Assembly: GCA_937893675.1 (NCBI GenBank)
Contig: CALBGI010000080.1
Span: forward strand, 1 to 42,173
DNA: 42,173 nt
Source: an uncultured Blautia sp.
Lineage (GTDB): Bacteria; Bacillota; Clostridia; Lachnospirales; Lachnospiraceae
Reading direction: 5' to 3'
Shown: positions 16,219 to 24,804 of the stretch, piece by piece
Layout: each line of letters starts with the position of its first letter
How positions within the stretch are numbered: position 1 is the first letter of the stretch
The notes under the pieces: generated by a model
Told to the model about the DNA's origin: nothing
What the model saw: only the letters and a program-made list of their open reading frames with translations
Databases searched by the model: none
Made by a program: the position numbers and the translations under genes

Positions 16219-17026
16219 CGCTCATTCCTCCTACAGCCTCCCACGCTCTTCTGGTCAGAACCTTCACAAGATGCGTGCGGTATTCCTTGGAGCCTCGCAT
16301 ATTGCTCCCTGTGGGAACGGTCTGCGCGGCATATTCGGCAAAGGCCTCCACAGCCTTTTTCTTTTCTGTCTTGTTCAGGGAAGCAAACCCCTTCAGCAGG
16401 CCCTTTTCGTCGCCTATGCAAAGCGCCCTCCCCGGCCTTGCTCCGATGACGGTTCTCGCGTCGTCCCCGGTCAGGGAAGCCGCACAGGCGAGCACCGGAA
16501 AATCGGTCGCAGAATTGCGCTGGCTCACATAAGCACATGCAAGGGGAAGCTTTTTCACATAGATATTCACAAGAATGTCCCGGTCTTTGGGACTCTCAAT
16601 GAATTCCTCCAGAGAGATCCTTCCTCTGTCATAAAGCTCCACCTCTGTAGGAAGCGCCAGAAACATGGTCAGAACATCTGAGAAACCGAAACGGCCCCAC
16701 AGACTTCCTCCTACGGTCGCGCAGTTGCGGAACTGCACTCCCACAATATGTCGAAGGCTCTCTTTGACAGCGCCGCCGGTATAGGCGTTCAGTCCCTCGT
16801 GAACCTCCAGCGCGCGGAGGCTGGTCATGCAGCCAATGACAAACTCCTCCTCATTTTCCGTGATCGTGTCAAGGCCAAGACCGGACAGATCAATGGCGGT
16901 GGCTACCGGCCGGTTCTGCATCTTCAGCCAGACCATTCCGCCCAGCACACAGGCTGACTTTTTCTGATTCAGCTCGTAGGCCTCGGCCACGCTCTTTACT
17001 TTTACATAGTTTTTTATCTTCAGCAT
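16208..17026 (-). CDS. Molybdenum hydroxylase FAD-binding subunit
   Basis: A 272-residue FAD-binding subunit of the CoxM/XdhB family. The N-terminal part has the FAD-binding motif LGGMVWLKMQN (short, diverged form of AGGTDLL) and the middle has the ATVGGSLWGRFGFSDVL segment that contacts FAD. The C-terminal CO dehydrogenase flavoprotein domain follows. It is the first gene of the hydroxylase operon, with an AGAGG ribosome site 5 nt before its ATG. Upstream is a TAAAAT -10-like box near 17.08 kb without a convincing -35. Confidence 0.88.
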   Translation of the reverse strand: MLKIKNYVKVKSVAEAYELNQKKSACVLGGMVWLKMQNRPVATAIDLSGLGLDTITENEEEFVIGCMTSLRALEVHEGLNAYTGGAVKESLRHIVGVQFRNCATVGGSLWGRFGFSDVLTMFLALPTEVELYDRGRISLEEFIESPKDRDILVNIYVKKLPLACAYVSQRNSATDFPVLACAASLTGDDARTVIGARPGRALCIGDEKGLLKGFASLNKTEKKKAVEAFAEYAAQTVPTGSNMRGSKEYRTHLVKVLTRRAWEAVGGMSDEN

Positions 17027-17232
17027 GGTTTCCTCTCTCCATTTTCATTCCATTTAACATGGTTTCCTGTGTATCTATTTTACCAGACGCCGCTAAAAAT
17101 TTCCAGCAAAACAGGAAGATTCCCGTCAAAACACATCGCTTCTCCCCCTATCCCCTTTTTCTTTTTACACGCTTCGACATTTTGTGCAAAACATCGACAA
17201 AACTATATTTTTCAATAAATTTTTTGGAATTT

Positions 17233-17264
17233 TTTCACACAAATATCTGGAAATCTGTGCGAAA
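17233..17264 (+). promoter_or_regulatory. Dyad overlapping the glgC promoter
   Basis: TTTCACACA (17233-17241) and TGTGCGAAA (17256-17264) form an inverted repeat with 8 of 9 matches, just upstream of the -10 box. It may be an operator. The rest of the 280-bp intergenic region is AT-rich without other clear signals. Confidence 0.35.
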
Positions 17265-17270
17265 TGATTG

Positions 17271-17276
17271 TATAAT
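17271..17276 (+). promoter_or_regulatory. TATAAT -10 box of the glgCD operon
   Basis: A consensus TATAAT about 31 nt upstream of the glgC ATG. The -35 region (around TGGAAA, 17249-17254) is weak, which fits a promoter that needs an activator. Confidence 0.55.
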
Positions 17277-17307
17277 GGAATTAATTTAAGGAAAGTGAGG
17301 ATTAATC

Positions 17308-18447
17308 ATGAAACAAACAAACATGTTAGCTATGATTCTTGCCGGCGGACGGGGCAGCCGTCTCCACGAACTGACAAACAAAGTGGCAAAACCGGCAGTT
17401 TCCTATGGCGGAAAATATCGTATCGTAGACTTCCCCTTGAGCAACTGTGCAAACAGCGGCATTGACGTAGTCGGCGTACTGACACAGTATGAGTCTGTTC
17501 TCCTGAACAGCTATGTGGCTGCCGGCGGACGCTGGGGACTCGACGCAAAAGACAGCGGCGTATTCGTCCTTCCTCCCCGCGAGAAGGCGGATTCCGACCT
17601 TGACGTATACAGAGGAACCGCAGACGCGATCTCTCAGAATATCGACTTTATCGACACCTATGATCCGGAATATCTTCTGGTTCTTTCCGGCGACCATATC
17701 TACAAAATGAATTATGCAAAAATGCTGTCTTACCACAAGGAACACAAAGCAGACGCAACCATTGCCGTTCTGGAGGTTCCCCTGAAAGAGGCCAGCCGTT
17801 TCGGTATCATGAACACCGACGGCGACGGACGCATTGTAGAATTTGAAGAAAAGCCCGCCAACCCCAAGAGCAATCTGGCATCCATGGGCATTTACATATT
17901 TACCTGGAAGGTTCTGCGCAGACTTCTTCTGGCAGACATGAAAAACCCGGACTCCTGCCACGATTTCGGAAAGGACATCATTCCTACTCTCCTTAAGGAC
18001 AACCGCACTCTGATGGCATACAAATTCAAAGGTTACTGGAAGGATGTGGGAACCATTGATTCTCTCTGGGAAGCCAACATGGATCTCCTGGACGAAAACA
18101 ACGAGCTGGAGCTCAACGACCGCACCTGGACGATCTACACCGAGGATGTGGTAAGCATGCCCCAGTATATCGGTCCCAACGCAGAGATCAACCATGCATA
18201 TCTCACCCAGGGCTGTCTGGTGGACGGAGCGGTTACCAACTCTGTTCTTTTCACTGACGTTGAAGTAGATACCGGAGCCACCGTCATCGACAGTGTGCTC
18301 ATGCCGGGCGTAAAGGTTGACGCAGGCGCAGTGGTGACCCGCGCTCTGGTAGCCGATGGCGTAAAAATCGGCAAAAATGCCGTGGTAGGAAGCGCTGACA
18401 GCGAAAATATCCTGCTTGTGTCAAAGAATGTAAAGGGGGAAGAATAA
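17308..18447 (+). CDS. glgC: Glucose-1-phosphate adenylyltransferase, catalytic subunit
   Basis: A 379-residue ADP-glucose pyrophosphorylase that makes ADP-glucose for glycogen synthesis. The nucleotide-binding motif LAGGRGSRLHELT (11-23), KPAVSYGGKYRIVDFPLSN (28-46), and the sugar-phosphate region FEEKP are all present, followed by a C-terminal left-handed beta-helix (about 290-375). The catalytic-subunit signatures are intact, unlike in the following glgD. It has a GTGAGGA ribosome site 6 nt from the ATG. Glycogen synthase and branching enzyme genes are not in the window. Confidence 0.96.
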   Translation: MKQTNMLAMILAGGRGSRLHELTNKVAKPAVSYGGKYRIVDFPLSNCANSGIDVVGVLTQYESVLLNSYVAAGGRWGLDAKDSGVFVLPPREKADSDLDVYRGTADAISQNIDFIDTYDPEYLLVLSGDHIYKMNYAKMLSYHKEHKADATIAVLEVPLKEASRFGIMNTDGDGRIVEFEEKPANPKSNLASMGIYIFTWKVLRRLLLADMKNPDSCHDFGKDIIPTLLKDNRTLMAYKFKGYWKDVGTIDSLWEANMDLLDENNELELNDRTWTIYTEDVVSMPQYIGPNAEINHAYLTQGCLVDGAVTNSVLFTDVEVDTGATVIDSVLMPGVKVDAGAVVTRALVADGVKIGKNAVVGSADSENILLVSKNVKGEE

Positions 18448-18448
18448 T

Positions 18449-19564
18449 ATGTATAAGGCATTTGGAATCATAAACACCGCCGGCAATCACATCCATGTGG
18501 AGGGATTGCAGGACTATCGTCCCATCGGCGCATTCTCCTTCCTTGGCAGATACCGCACCGTGGATTTTCCCATTTCCAACATGAGCAACAGCGGCATTGA
18601 CCGCATTCAGCTTTACACCCGCCAGAATCCCCGTTCTCTGGTAGAGCATGTGGGAACCGGCCGTCATTACAACATCAACTCCAAGAGCGGCGGACTGCAG
18701 CTTCTCTTTTCCGAGAATAACTCCGCCAACGAAATATACAACACCGATATTGCCGCTTTCCACGAGAATCTGGTACATATTGAGCGCATGCATCATCCCT
18801 ATGTGGTAATCGCGCCCCCCAACATGATCTACACGGCAGATTTCGGCAAACTCCTGGAATCTCATATCGAATCCGGAGCCGACATCACACTTCTTTACCA
18901 CACTGTAGATAATGCCAAAGAACATTTTCTCAACTGCGATCTCCTCAATCTGAACCGTCAGAAGGGTGTGCACTCCATTGAGAAAAACCGCGGAAACGCA
19001 AAAAGCAAGCATGTCTTCATGGACACCTATATCATGAAAAAAGACCTGTTTATCAGCCTCATCAACAAAGCGCGCAAGCTTTCCTCCATGTACACGCTGG
19101 CACAGATCGTGAGCCTGGAATGCGAGAACCTGGATGTGCGCGGTATTGCACACCGCGGTTTCTTTGCAGCCATCCATGACTTCAAGAGCTACTATGACGC
19201 AAACATGACGCTCATCGATTACTATACTGCAAAGGAGCTGTTCAATCCCGACTGGCCCATTTACACCAAGACCAACAATTCTTCGCCCACACACTATCAC
19301 GAAGCAGCCAGCGTGAAGACTTCTGTTGTCGCCAATGGCTGTCAGATCGAAGGCACCATTGAAAACTCCGTCATCGGCCGTGGCTGCATTATCAAAGAGG
19401 GCGCGGTTGTGCGCAACAGCGTTATCCTGGCCAACACCTTCATCGACAAGGATGTGCTTGTGGAAAATCAGGTGATCGACAAACGTGTAAAATTGATCCA
19501 TGTCAAGGAGATCAAGGGCACTCCGGAAAAACCGGGCTATGTGCGCCGCGACGATACCCTGTAG
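18449..19564 (+). CDS. glgD: Glucose-1-phosphate adenylyltransferase, GlgD regulatory subunit
   Basis: A 371-residue GlgC paralogue that in Firmicutes partners GlgC as a non-catalytic or modulating subunit. The N-terminal nucleotide-binding motif is lost (FGIINTAGNHIHVEGLQDYR in place of GGxGxRL), while YRTVDFPISNMSNSGIDRIQ and the C-terminal beta-helix are kept. It begins 1 nt after the glgC stop, with its ribosome site (AAGGGGGAAG) inside glgC, which supports equal expression of the two chains. A bidirectional terminator follows. Confidence 0.93.
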   Translation: MYKAFGIINTAGNHIHVEGLQDYRPIGAFSFLGRYRTVDFPISNMSNSGIDRIQLYTRQNPRSLVEHVGTGRHYNINSKSGGLQLLFSENNSANEIYNTDIAAFHENLVHIERMHHPYVVIAPPNMIYTADFGKLLESHIESGADITLLYHTVDNAKEHFLNCDLLNLNRQKGVHSIEKNRGNAKSKHVFMDTYIMKKDLFISLINKARKLSSMYTLAQIVSLECENLDVRGIAHRGFFAAIHDFKSYYDANMTLIDYYTAKELFNPDWPIYTKTNNSSPTHYHEAASVKTSVVANGCQIEGTIENSVIGRGCIIKEGAVVRNSVILANTFIDKDVLVENQVIDKRVKLIHVKEIKGTPEKPGYVRRDDTL

Positions 19565-19601
19565 GAATTCTCTTTCCTGCAAAAAAACCTTTAACGGACG
19601 C

Positions 19602-19649
19602 AAAAACACCCCTGCGTATGCCAATCCGGCAATACGCAGAGGTGTTTTT
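19602..19649. terminator. Bidirectional terminator between glgD and the DUF362 gene
   Basis: AAAAACACC..CTGCGTAT and ATACGCAG..GGTGTTTTT form a long stem with A/T tails on both sides, between two convergent genes. Confidence 0.9.
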
Positions 19650-19654
19650 CAGTT

Positions 19655-20755
19655 TTAGTCCGTTTTTTTCCGGATATATTCTTTCAAAAATTTGTACATC
19701 TGTTCTTCTGTTGGCGGACACCCCTCCAGATGGCAGGCAAACTCCCGGGTGCAGCTGCCGATGCCAAGCTCCCCGGTTTTGCCCCGGCAGCCCTGGCCGA
19801 TACAGATTTTGGCGCCCAGCTTCTCCAGAAGTCCTTCCTGCTTCAGCATATCAAGCGCCGGAAGCAGATACCCGTAGCAGGCGCTGCAGGATTCCACCTC
19901 CTCCACCGCATCTGTAAGCTCCACCACCTTGCGGGATTTTGGAATCTGCACACCGGATTCACTGCCGCAGATACGAATGTCGGCTTTGTGCGTGTCTGCA
20001 CATCCCACACCCAGCGCTTCCGCCATGCCGATGTAGGGAACCTCTTCCACTTCATAGTGCATGAGCCGGCACACATAAGCATCCATGAGCACCGGATCCC
20101 GCCCTGCCAGTATCCGGTTCATCACAACGGGATTTCCCCCGTCCTCAAAATCCAGATCCCCGCAAATGTTATCCACCACAATAAAATCCTGACGGATTCC
20201 CATTCCCAGATGCGCGATGGGCTTATGAAGCCCAAGGGAATGAAACCGGCGTTTCTCGGAATTGGGAATGAGCCCCTTCATATTTTTCAGTGCGCAGGTG
20301 ATCTTGGTCTGGCAATGTCCCTTCAATACCGGCACATTGATCATGAAATCCACATCCTGCACACAGGCGCAGAGCTTCAGCTCCATGCCGCCGCAGTCCC
20401 TGGAAATGCTTTTTTCCTTCTGGGTATCAAGAAAGGGCACGCCGTATTCCTCGGACAACGCCCCATATCCGCACACAGCAACGGCATCTGCTGTCCGGTC
20501 TCCCACCCAGGAACCCTCCATCATGCGGATATCCTCAAAGCCATTTTCCTTCAGATACTCCAAAATCCCGGCGACCACCTCCGGATGGGTGGTGGCTCCG
20601 AAGGACGCCTCTGTAGGAGAAACCAGGTTGGGCTTTACTGCAATGCGCTTTTTTCTGTCTCCGATCAGGCTCTTCAGATCGCAGAACCCAAGGAGCTCTT
20701 TTGTCATTTCTTTGTAATCGGTCCCGCAGCGGATGCAGATTTCGTTTTTGTTCAT
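19655..20755 (-). CDS. DUF362 domain-containing protein
   Basis: A 366-residue protein of the DUF362 family. It has a central DUF362 domain (about 35-250; KPNLVSPTEASFGATTHPEV, NVPVLKGHCQTKITCALKNMKG) and a C-terminal Cys-rich tail (CSACYGYLLPALDML, GQGCRGK, GSCT) that could bind metal or an iron-sulfur cluster. The precise function of the family is unknown. The ATG at 20764 has a ribosome site only 1 nt away, whereas the ATG at 20755 has it about 10 nt away, so I use 20755. It follows the ABC permease by about 20 nt and is probably the last gene of that operon. Confidence 0.8.
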   Translation of the reverse strand: MNKNEICIRCGTDYKEMTKELLGFCDLKSLIGDRKKRIAVKPNLVSPTEASFGATTHPEVVAGILEYLKENGFEDIRMMEGSWVGDRTADAVAVCGYGALSEEYGVPFLDTQKEKSISRDCGGMELKLCACVQDVDFMINVPVLKGHCQTKITCALKNMKGLIPNSEKRRFHSLGLHKPIAHLGMGIRQDFIVVDNICGDLDFEDGGNPVVMNRILAGRDPVLMDAYVCRLMHYEVEEVPYIGMAEALGVGCADTHKADIRICGSESGVQIPKSRKVVELTDAVEEVESCSACYGYLLPALDMLKQEGLLEKLGAKICIGQGCRGKTGELGIGSCTREFACHLEGCPPTEEQMYKFLKEYIRKKTD

Positions 20756-20773
20756 GGTTTTCATTTCCTTATA

Positions 20774-21430
20774 TTAATATTCTTTCTTTTTTACAATCAT
20801 AATACTGATGCTCATGGAAATCAACAGAAAAACCGCCATCCCCACAGCTCCGATCCCAAGAACGGCCGCCGGATGCAGTTCCATCAGACGATCCAGCATC
20901 GAAACCGCCTCGATATCAAAGCTTTTCAGCACATAATCTGCGCCATAGCCAGCAAGCACAATTCCCATGACCACAGCAAAAATGGCAACTCTTGCTTTTT
21001 CCGCGCCAAAATAAAGCTGCACCGGAATCATCAGTACCGCAAGACTGCACATGGCCAGCGCTCCCATAACCGAGGTAAACAGATAAGAACTCCCCACGGC
21101 TTCTCCTCTGACGATCTCATAGACCGCCCCTATGGCAACCGCCAACAGCCAGCTGCCGCCTCCAAAAGCGATGGTAAACACATACTTTTCCTTCGCATAA
21201 TCGCTTCTCGTCACCGGCAGACTCAGGATCGACTGCATCCCGTGATTCATATCGTCATACCCCAGGGTATTCAACGCCATCATCATGGAAAAAAAGGTAA
21301 AATAACTGACAATAAAGGATACGTCCGCATCCGTAAGAACCAAAAGCAGCCCCGCCATTCCAAATCCAGCCAGAAGCACACCCAGATTGTTTTTCATAAT
21401 CTGAATATCCTTATAGATCAGTCCTCTCAT
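20774..21430 (-). CDS. ABC-2-type transporter permease
   Basis: A 218-residue membrane protein with six hydrophobic segments, spread over the whole length (for example NNLGVLLAGFGMAGLLLVL and AAVLGIGAVGMAVFLLISMS). The pattern DDMNHGMQSILSLPVTRSDYAKEKY is typical of ABC-2 permeases. Its ATG overlaps the ATPase stop codon by 4 nt (ATGA), so the two are translationally coupled and form one exporter. The substrate is unknown; the association with a GntR/YtrA-type regulator suggests cell-envelope or antimicrobial-peptide stress by analogy with Bacillus Ytr. Confidence 0.88.
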   Translation of the reverse strand: MRGLIYKDIQIMKNNLGVLLAGFGMAGLLLVLTDADVSFIVSYFTFFSMMMALNTLGYDDMNHGMQSILSLPVTRSDYAKEKYVFTIAFGGGSWLLAVAIGAVYEIVRGEAVGSSYLFTSVMGALAMCSLAVLMIPVQLYFGAEKARVAIFAVVMGIVLAGYGADYVLKSFDIEAVSMLDRLMELHPAAVLGIGAVGMAVFLLISMSISIMIVKKKEY

Positions 21431-22278
21431 ACCGCTTCCCCCTTTGTCATCATCAAAATCACTTCGTCAATGGATCCCTTTTCTATCACAAGAGACGGAT
21501 AATTCTCCGCATAATAGCTTTTCTGATCGGTGAGACAGCTATAACCGAAAGGCTCCTTTTTCTTCCGGAGAAGATAGGTGCGGTCAAAGGTCTGATACTC
21601 TTTTTCCTCAACTTTGAGAATGGCGTAATGGTCCAAAAGGTTATCGGTCTCCTCATGAAGCACCACCCGGCCCCCGTCGATCATGTACAGATCATCGCAG
21701 AAGCCCTCCAGATCTGCCGAAATATGAGAGCTGATGAGGATTGCCCGCCCTTCTGTTTCCATATATTCCCGAAGGATCTCCAGAATGGAATCCCTGGCCA
21801 CCACGTCGAGCCCCGCCGTCGGCTCATCAAGAATGAGAAGCCGCGCCTGATGGCTGACTGCCAAAAGGATCTTGGTCTTCGCCTTCATACCGGTAGAAAA
21901 CTCCTTCAGCTTTTTGTCCAGAGGAACCGAAAAGCGGCTGCACTGCTCCGCAAAATATTCCATTTGAAATCCCGGGTACTCCCGCGCCATAATTCCCGCC
22001 ATCTGTTTTACCGTAAGACTGTCGGGCAATGTGCTCTCCGACAGCACCACGCCGATTTCTCCCAGAACCGCCTTGTCGCTTCCTTTTACCTCCCGGCCGA
22101 AGATGCGGATCTTTCCTCCCTCCGTGTGTATCAGTCCCAGAATCGCTTTAAAGGTAGTGCTTTTTCCGGCTCCGTTTGCGCCGATGAGTCCTGTAATCCC
22201 TCCCTCCTGCACTGCGAGGGAACAATTCAGGGAAAACCCTTTGTAACTCTTCTGCACGCTTTCTAATTCCAGCATCAT
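21427..22278 (-). CDS. ABC transporter ATP-binding protein
   Basis: A 283-residue ATPase of the ABC-2 exporter class. Walker A is GANGAGKST (33-41), the signature is a diverged FSTGM (127-131), Walker B is LLILDEPTAGLD (148-159), and the switch His lies in LISSHISADLEG. The ribosome site GGAGGA lies 6 nt before the first of two tandem ATGs. It starts 2 nt after the regulator gene and is coupled to the permease, so it should power that membrane partner. Confidence 0.92.
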   Translation of the reverse strand: MMLELESVQKSYKGFSLNCSLAVQEGGITGLIGANGAGKSTTFKAILGLIHTEGGKIRIFGREVKGSDKAVLGEIGVVLSESTLPDSLTVKQMAGIMAREYPGFQMEYFAEQCSRFSVPLDKKLKEFSTGMKAKTKILLAVSHQARLLILDEPTAGLDVVARDSILEILREYMETEGRAILISSHISADLEGFCDDLYMIDGGRVVLHEETDNLLDHYAILKVEEKEYQTFDRTYLLRKKKEPFGYSCLTDQKSYYAENYPSLVIEKGSIDEVILMMTKGEAV

Positions 22279-22280
22279 GT

Positions 22281-22652
22281 CTATTCCTCCATAATCAAGT
22301 CAAAAATCTCCCGGATCTCCTCGTCCGAAAGACCGCCTGCCCTGCCCTTTTCCACAGCCTCCTCCAGAGCCTGCTCCACAATTCTCCTGCGCTCCTCCTG
22401 CAAAAGCTCCTGACTGGCTCCGGCAATAAAGCTGCCTTTGCCGTGCACTGTCACCACAAAGCCCTCTTCCTCCAGGGAATCATAGGCTTTTTTTACGGTG
22501 AGAGCGCTGATTTTCAGCTCCTTCGCCAAAGTGCGCACGGAAGGGAGCATCTCCTGTGTTTTTAAATCGCCCGCTATGACAAGCGCCTTTATCTGGGCGT
22601 TGATCTGCTCATAAATGGGCTGCATGGACGTATGGTTAATAATAATATTCAT
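22281..22652 (-). CDS. GntR family transcriptional regulator (YtrA type)
   Basis: A 123-residue regulator with a GntR winged helix-turn-helix (about residues 10-75, EQINAQIKALVIAGDLKTQEMLP ... TVKKAYDSLEEEGFV) and a short helical tail (about 80-123), the YtrA architecture, with no large ligand domain. It is first in an operon with an ABC ATPase and permease, the same arrangement as ytrA in Bacillus. Its promoter is wrapped by an 18-bp-arm palindrome, so it very likely represses its own operon until an inducer appears. Confidence 0.9.
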   Translation of the reverse strand: MNIIINHTSMQPIYEQINAQIKALVIAGDLKTQEMLPSVRTLAKELKISALTVKKAYDSLEEEGFVVTVHGKGSFIAGASQELLQEERRRIVEQALEEAVEKGRAGGLSDEEIREIFDLIMEE

Positions 22653-22668
22653 AGTTGGCCTCCTACTG

Positions 22669-22721
22669 ATAAACAGTATATAACACTATATTACTGTTGT
22701 CAAGTGTTATATACTGTTTAT
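22669..22721 (-). promoter_or_regulatory. Operator/promoter of the GntR-ABC operon
   Basis: A perfect inverted repeat with 18-bp arms: 22669-22686 (containing AAACAGTATATAACAC) and 22704-22721 (GTGTTATATACTGTTTAT), spacer 17 nt. Inside it on the minus strand TTGACA (22698-22703), 17-nt spacer, TATACT (22675-22680) form a near-consensus promoter. One arm covers the -10 and the other lies just upstream of the -35. The ribosome site AGGAGG follows within about 20 nt. Confidence 0.85.
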
Positions 22722-22727
22722 TCAAAT

Positions 22728-23618
22728 CTACTGAGCAGAACTCTTTTTCCGATAGGCAAGGGGTGTGCACCCATACATTTCCCGAAAGGCTCTCATAAAA
22801 TTTCCAAGATTATGAAAGCCCGTTTCCAGACAGATTTCTGTCACCGAAAGCCGGCTGGTCTGCAAAAGAACGGCCGCCTCCCGCATGCGGATGTCATTTA
22901 AGTACGCCATGGGCGATTTTCCGGTGACACTTTTAAAAAAGCGGCAGAAATACTGTGCATTCATACTGGCCTGTTCCGCCAGCTGCCGCACATAGATTTT
23001 TTCCCGATAGTGTTCTTTCATATAAAAAAGCACGCCCTTGATCGTTTCCACCCGGCGGTCCAGCACCCGGGGCTCATCCTGAAAAAGCCCCCGCTCTGCC
23101 AGCACGGCCAAAATTTCCAAAAGCGCACCTTTTATGCGCATCTGGGAAAACACCTCCGCCTTCTGCTGACAGCCGGCAATGCGAAGATACGCCTCCCGCA
23201 CTTCCCGGTAGCCGGGCTCTTTCTCCTGCAAAAACCGGGGCAGCCTCAGTTCCCCCTCACAGAAGGGGCCAAGATACCGCCGCTGCGCTCCATCCTCCGC
23301 GGCAAACAAAAGCATTCCGGGGGAAAAGACCACCGCACTTTCCAGAAACTCCCCTTTGCTCTCCAGATAATGAAGCTCCTCCTGATTCAAAAAACAAAAA
23401 CAGGGACCAACGATCTCATGTCGCTCCATATTGATTTCCACCTGAAACCGCCCCTGTTCCAGATACATCATTTCCGCTTCCTCATGCCAGTGATGCTTCA
23501 CCAGAAAACGCTCCCCTTCGCGAAGGCAGCGGCTGTCCGCACGGTAAAATGCCAGCGGAAACTGCGCCGTGCCGTGAATGCGCGCCTCTTTTCTGGCAAG
23601 CACTGCTTTTTCCTTCAT
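22728..23618 (-). CDS. AraC family transcriptional regulator
   Basis: A 296-residue regulator with an N-terminal cupin-like ligand-binding domain (about 25-110; His42, His43 and His45 in KHHWHEEAEMMYLEQG) and a C-terminal AraC DNA-binding domain with two helix-turn-helix units (about 195-290; QLAEQASMNAQYFCRFFKS and VTEICLETGFHNLGNFMRAF). It begins immediately after the dipeptidase stop, so it may be cotranscribed with it. The ATG is only 1 nt from AAGGGA, and a GTG six codons later has a better-spaced AAGGA, so the true start may be 23603. The effector is unknown. Confidence 0.88.
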   Translation of the reverse strand: MKEKAVLARKEARIHGTAQFPLAFYRADSRCLREGERFLVKHHWHEEAEMMYLEQGRFQVEINMERHEIVGPCFCFLNQEELHYLESKGEFLESAVVFSPGMLLFAAEDGAQRRYLGPFCEGELRLPRFLQEKEPGYREVREAYLRIAGCQQKAEVFSQMRIKGALLEILAVLAERGLFQDEPRVLDRRVETIKGVLFYMKEHYREKIYVRQLAEQASMNAQYFCRFFKSVTGKSPMAYLNDIRMREAAVLLQTSRLSVTEICLETGFHNLGNFMRAFREMYGCTPLAYRKKSSAQ

Positions 23619-23622
23619 TCCC

Positions 23623-24648
23623 TTATTTTAAAACCTCCCGGTATACCCGCAGCACATTTTTATAAAAAATCTTTTCTATCTCCTCCCAGGAAAACCCGTT
23701 CCTGTGAAGTGCCTCCGAAAGAAGCTCCATGCCGGAGGCATCCAAAAGTTCCACCGAATTTCCGATTCCGTCAAAATCTGTGCCCAGGCCGCAAACCTCT
23801 ATTCCTCCCACGGAAGTGATATGCCGCACATGGCGCACCATGTCCGAAAGCCGTCCCACACAAACGGACGAATCTTTCCTTGGCATTCCGTTTTCCTCAA
23901 AAGCACATTGCTCGGATAGAAAAGCCGCACAGAAATTCAGCCCTGTCACACCCCCTCTTTCTCCCAGGGCCCGTATCATATCGTCCGTGAGATTCCTGCT
24001 CACGCCGCTTACAGCCGCTGCGTTGGAATGGCTGGCCACAAAAGACGCCCTGGTATGACGATACACATCCCAGAAGCCGCCGTCTGAAAGGTGAGAGACA
24101 TCCACCAGCATATGAAGCCGCTCCATTTCCCTTACAGCTTCTGTCCCAAAGGCTGTGAGCCCACGCTCCTGGCGTTTTCGGAGAGCAGGAACGCCATCCT
24201 CTCCCCACACCAGATTGGGAAAACCGATTTCGTTTTCGTAGTTCCAGGAAACAGCGGCCATACGGACACCCCGGTCATAAAATTCCCGGATCCGCTCAAG
24301 CTTTCCCTCAAAAACAGCGCCCTCCTCCAGCGTCAAAAGCGCGCTCATTTTTCCATTTCTGTCATTTTCCAGGATTTCCTCATAGGAGCGCGCCGGAAGG
24401 ATCAGATCCTCATTTCCGGAAAGCTCCTCCTCCAAAAGCGTGATCATCTCCATGGCTGTCTCGTAGGGGCTTTCCACCGCCTGCCGGTCCACATACATGG
24501 CAAAATTCTGGACCAGGCAGCCCCCTTTTTTCAGTTTTTCCAGATCCACCTGAAATCCGTTCTTCCGCAGATTGCCGGAATCCTTCTTCTCCTGTCTCTC
24601 TGCATATAATTTTGATATGGTATCACAGTGCATGTCTGCTGTTCTCAT
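23623..24648 (-). CDS. Membrane dipeptidase family (peptidase M19) protein
   Basis: A 341-residue zinc dipeptidase of the M19 family. The metal ligands are in place: His7 and Asp9 (MHCDT), the bridging Glu in LEEGA (about 109), His186 (DVSHLSD), His207 (ASHSNA) and Asp291 in GTDFDGIG. No signal peptide is evident, so it is probably cytosolic despite the renal-dipeptidase family name. The ATG has AAGGAG 8 nt upstream. It is followed by an AraC gene, which suggests a regulatory link. Confidence 0.9.
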   Translation of the reverse strand: MRTADMHCDTISKLYAERQEKKDSGNLRKNGFQVDLEKLKKGGCLVQNFAMYVDRQAVESPYETAMEMITLLEEELSGNEDLILPARSYEEILENDRNGKMSALLTLEEGAVFEGKLERIREFYDRGVRMAAVSWNYENEIGFPNLVWGEDGVPALRKRQERGLTAFGTEAVREMERLHMLVDVSHLSDGGFWDVYRHTRASFVASHSNAAAVSGVSRNLTDDMIRALGERGGVTGLNFCAAFLSEQCAFEENGMPRKDSSVCVGRLSDMVRHVRHITSVGGIEVCGLGTDFDGIGNSVELLDASGMELLSEALHRNGFSWEEIEKIFYKNVLRVYREVLK

Positions 24649-24759
24649 TGGTTTTCTCCTTCCTGTCAGGTGTTCCTATTATATCACAGCCTGCGCTCTT
24701 CAAAAAGTCAAAATAACATAGTTTTTAGTCATTTTCCCGGTAGTGTTTTTCATTTTTCT

Positions 24760-24773
24760 CTACTATACTGTAG
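24760..24773 (+). promoter_or_regulatory. Putative -10 region and small dyad before the GH13 gene
   Basis: TATACT (24764-24769) is framed by CTAC and GTAG. No good -35 box is seen, which suggests an activator-dependent promoter. Confidence 0.35.
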
Positions 24774-24804
24774 TCAAACAACACATAAGCAGGGAGGAAC
24801 CTTT

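Noticed and set aside
19730..21502. Plus-strand ORF of 590 codons
   Set aside because: Antisense to three well-supported minus genes and the bounds cross their junctions; low-complexity His/Gln-rich translation.
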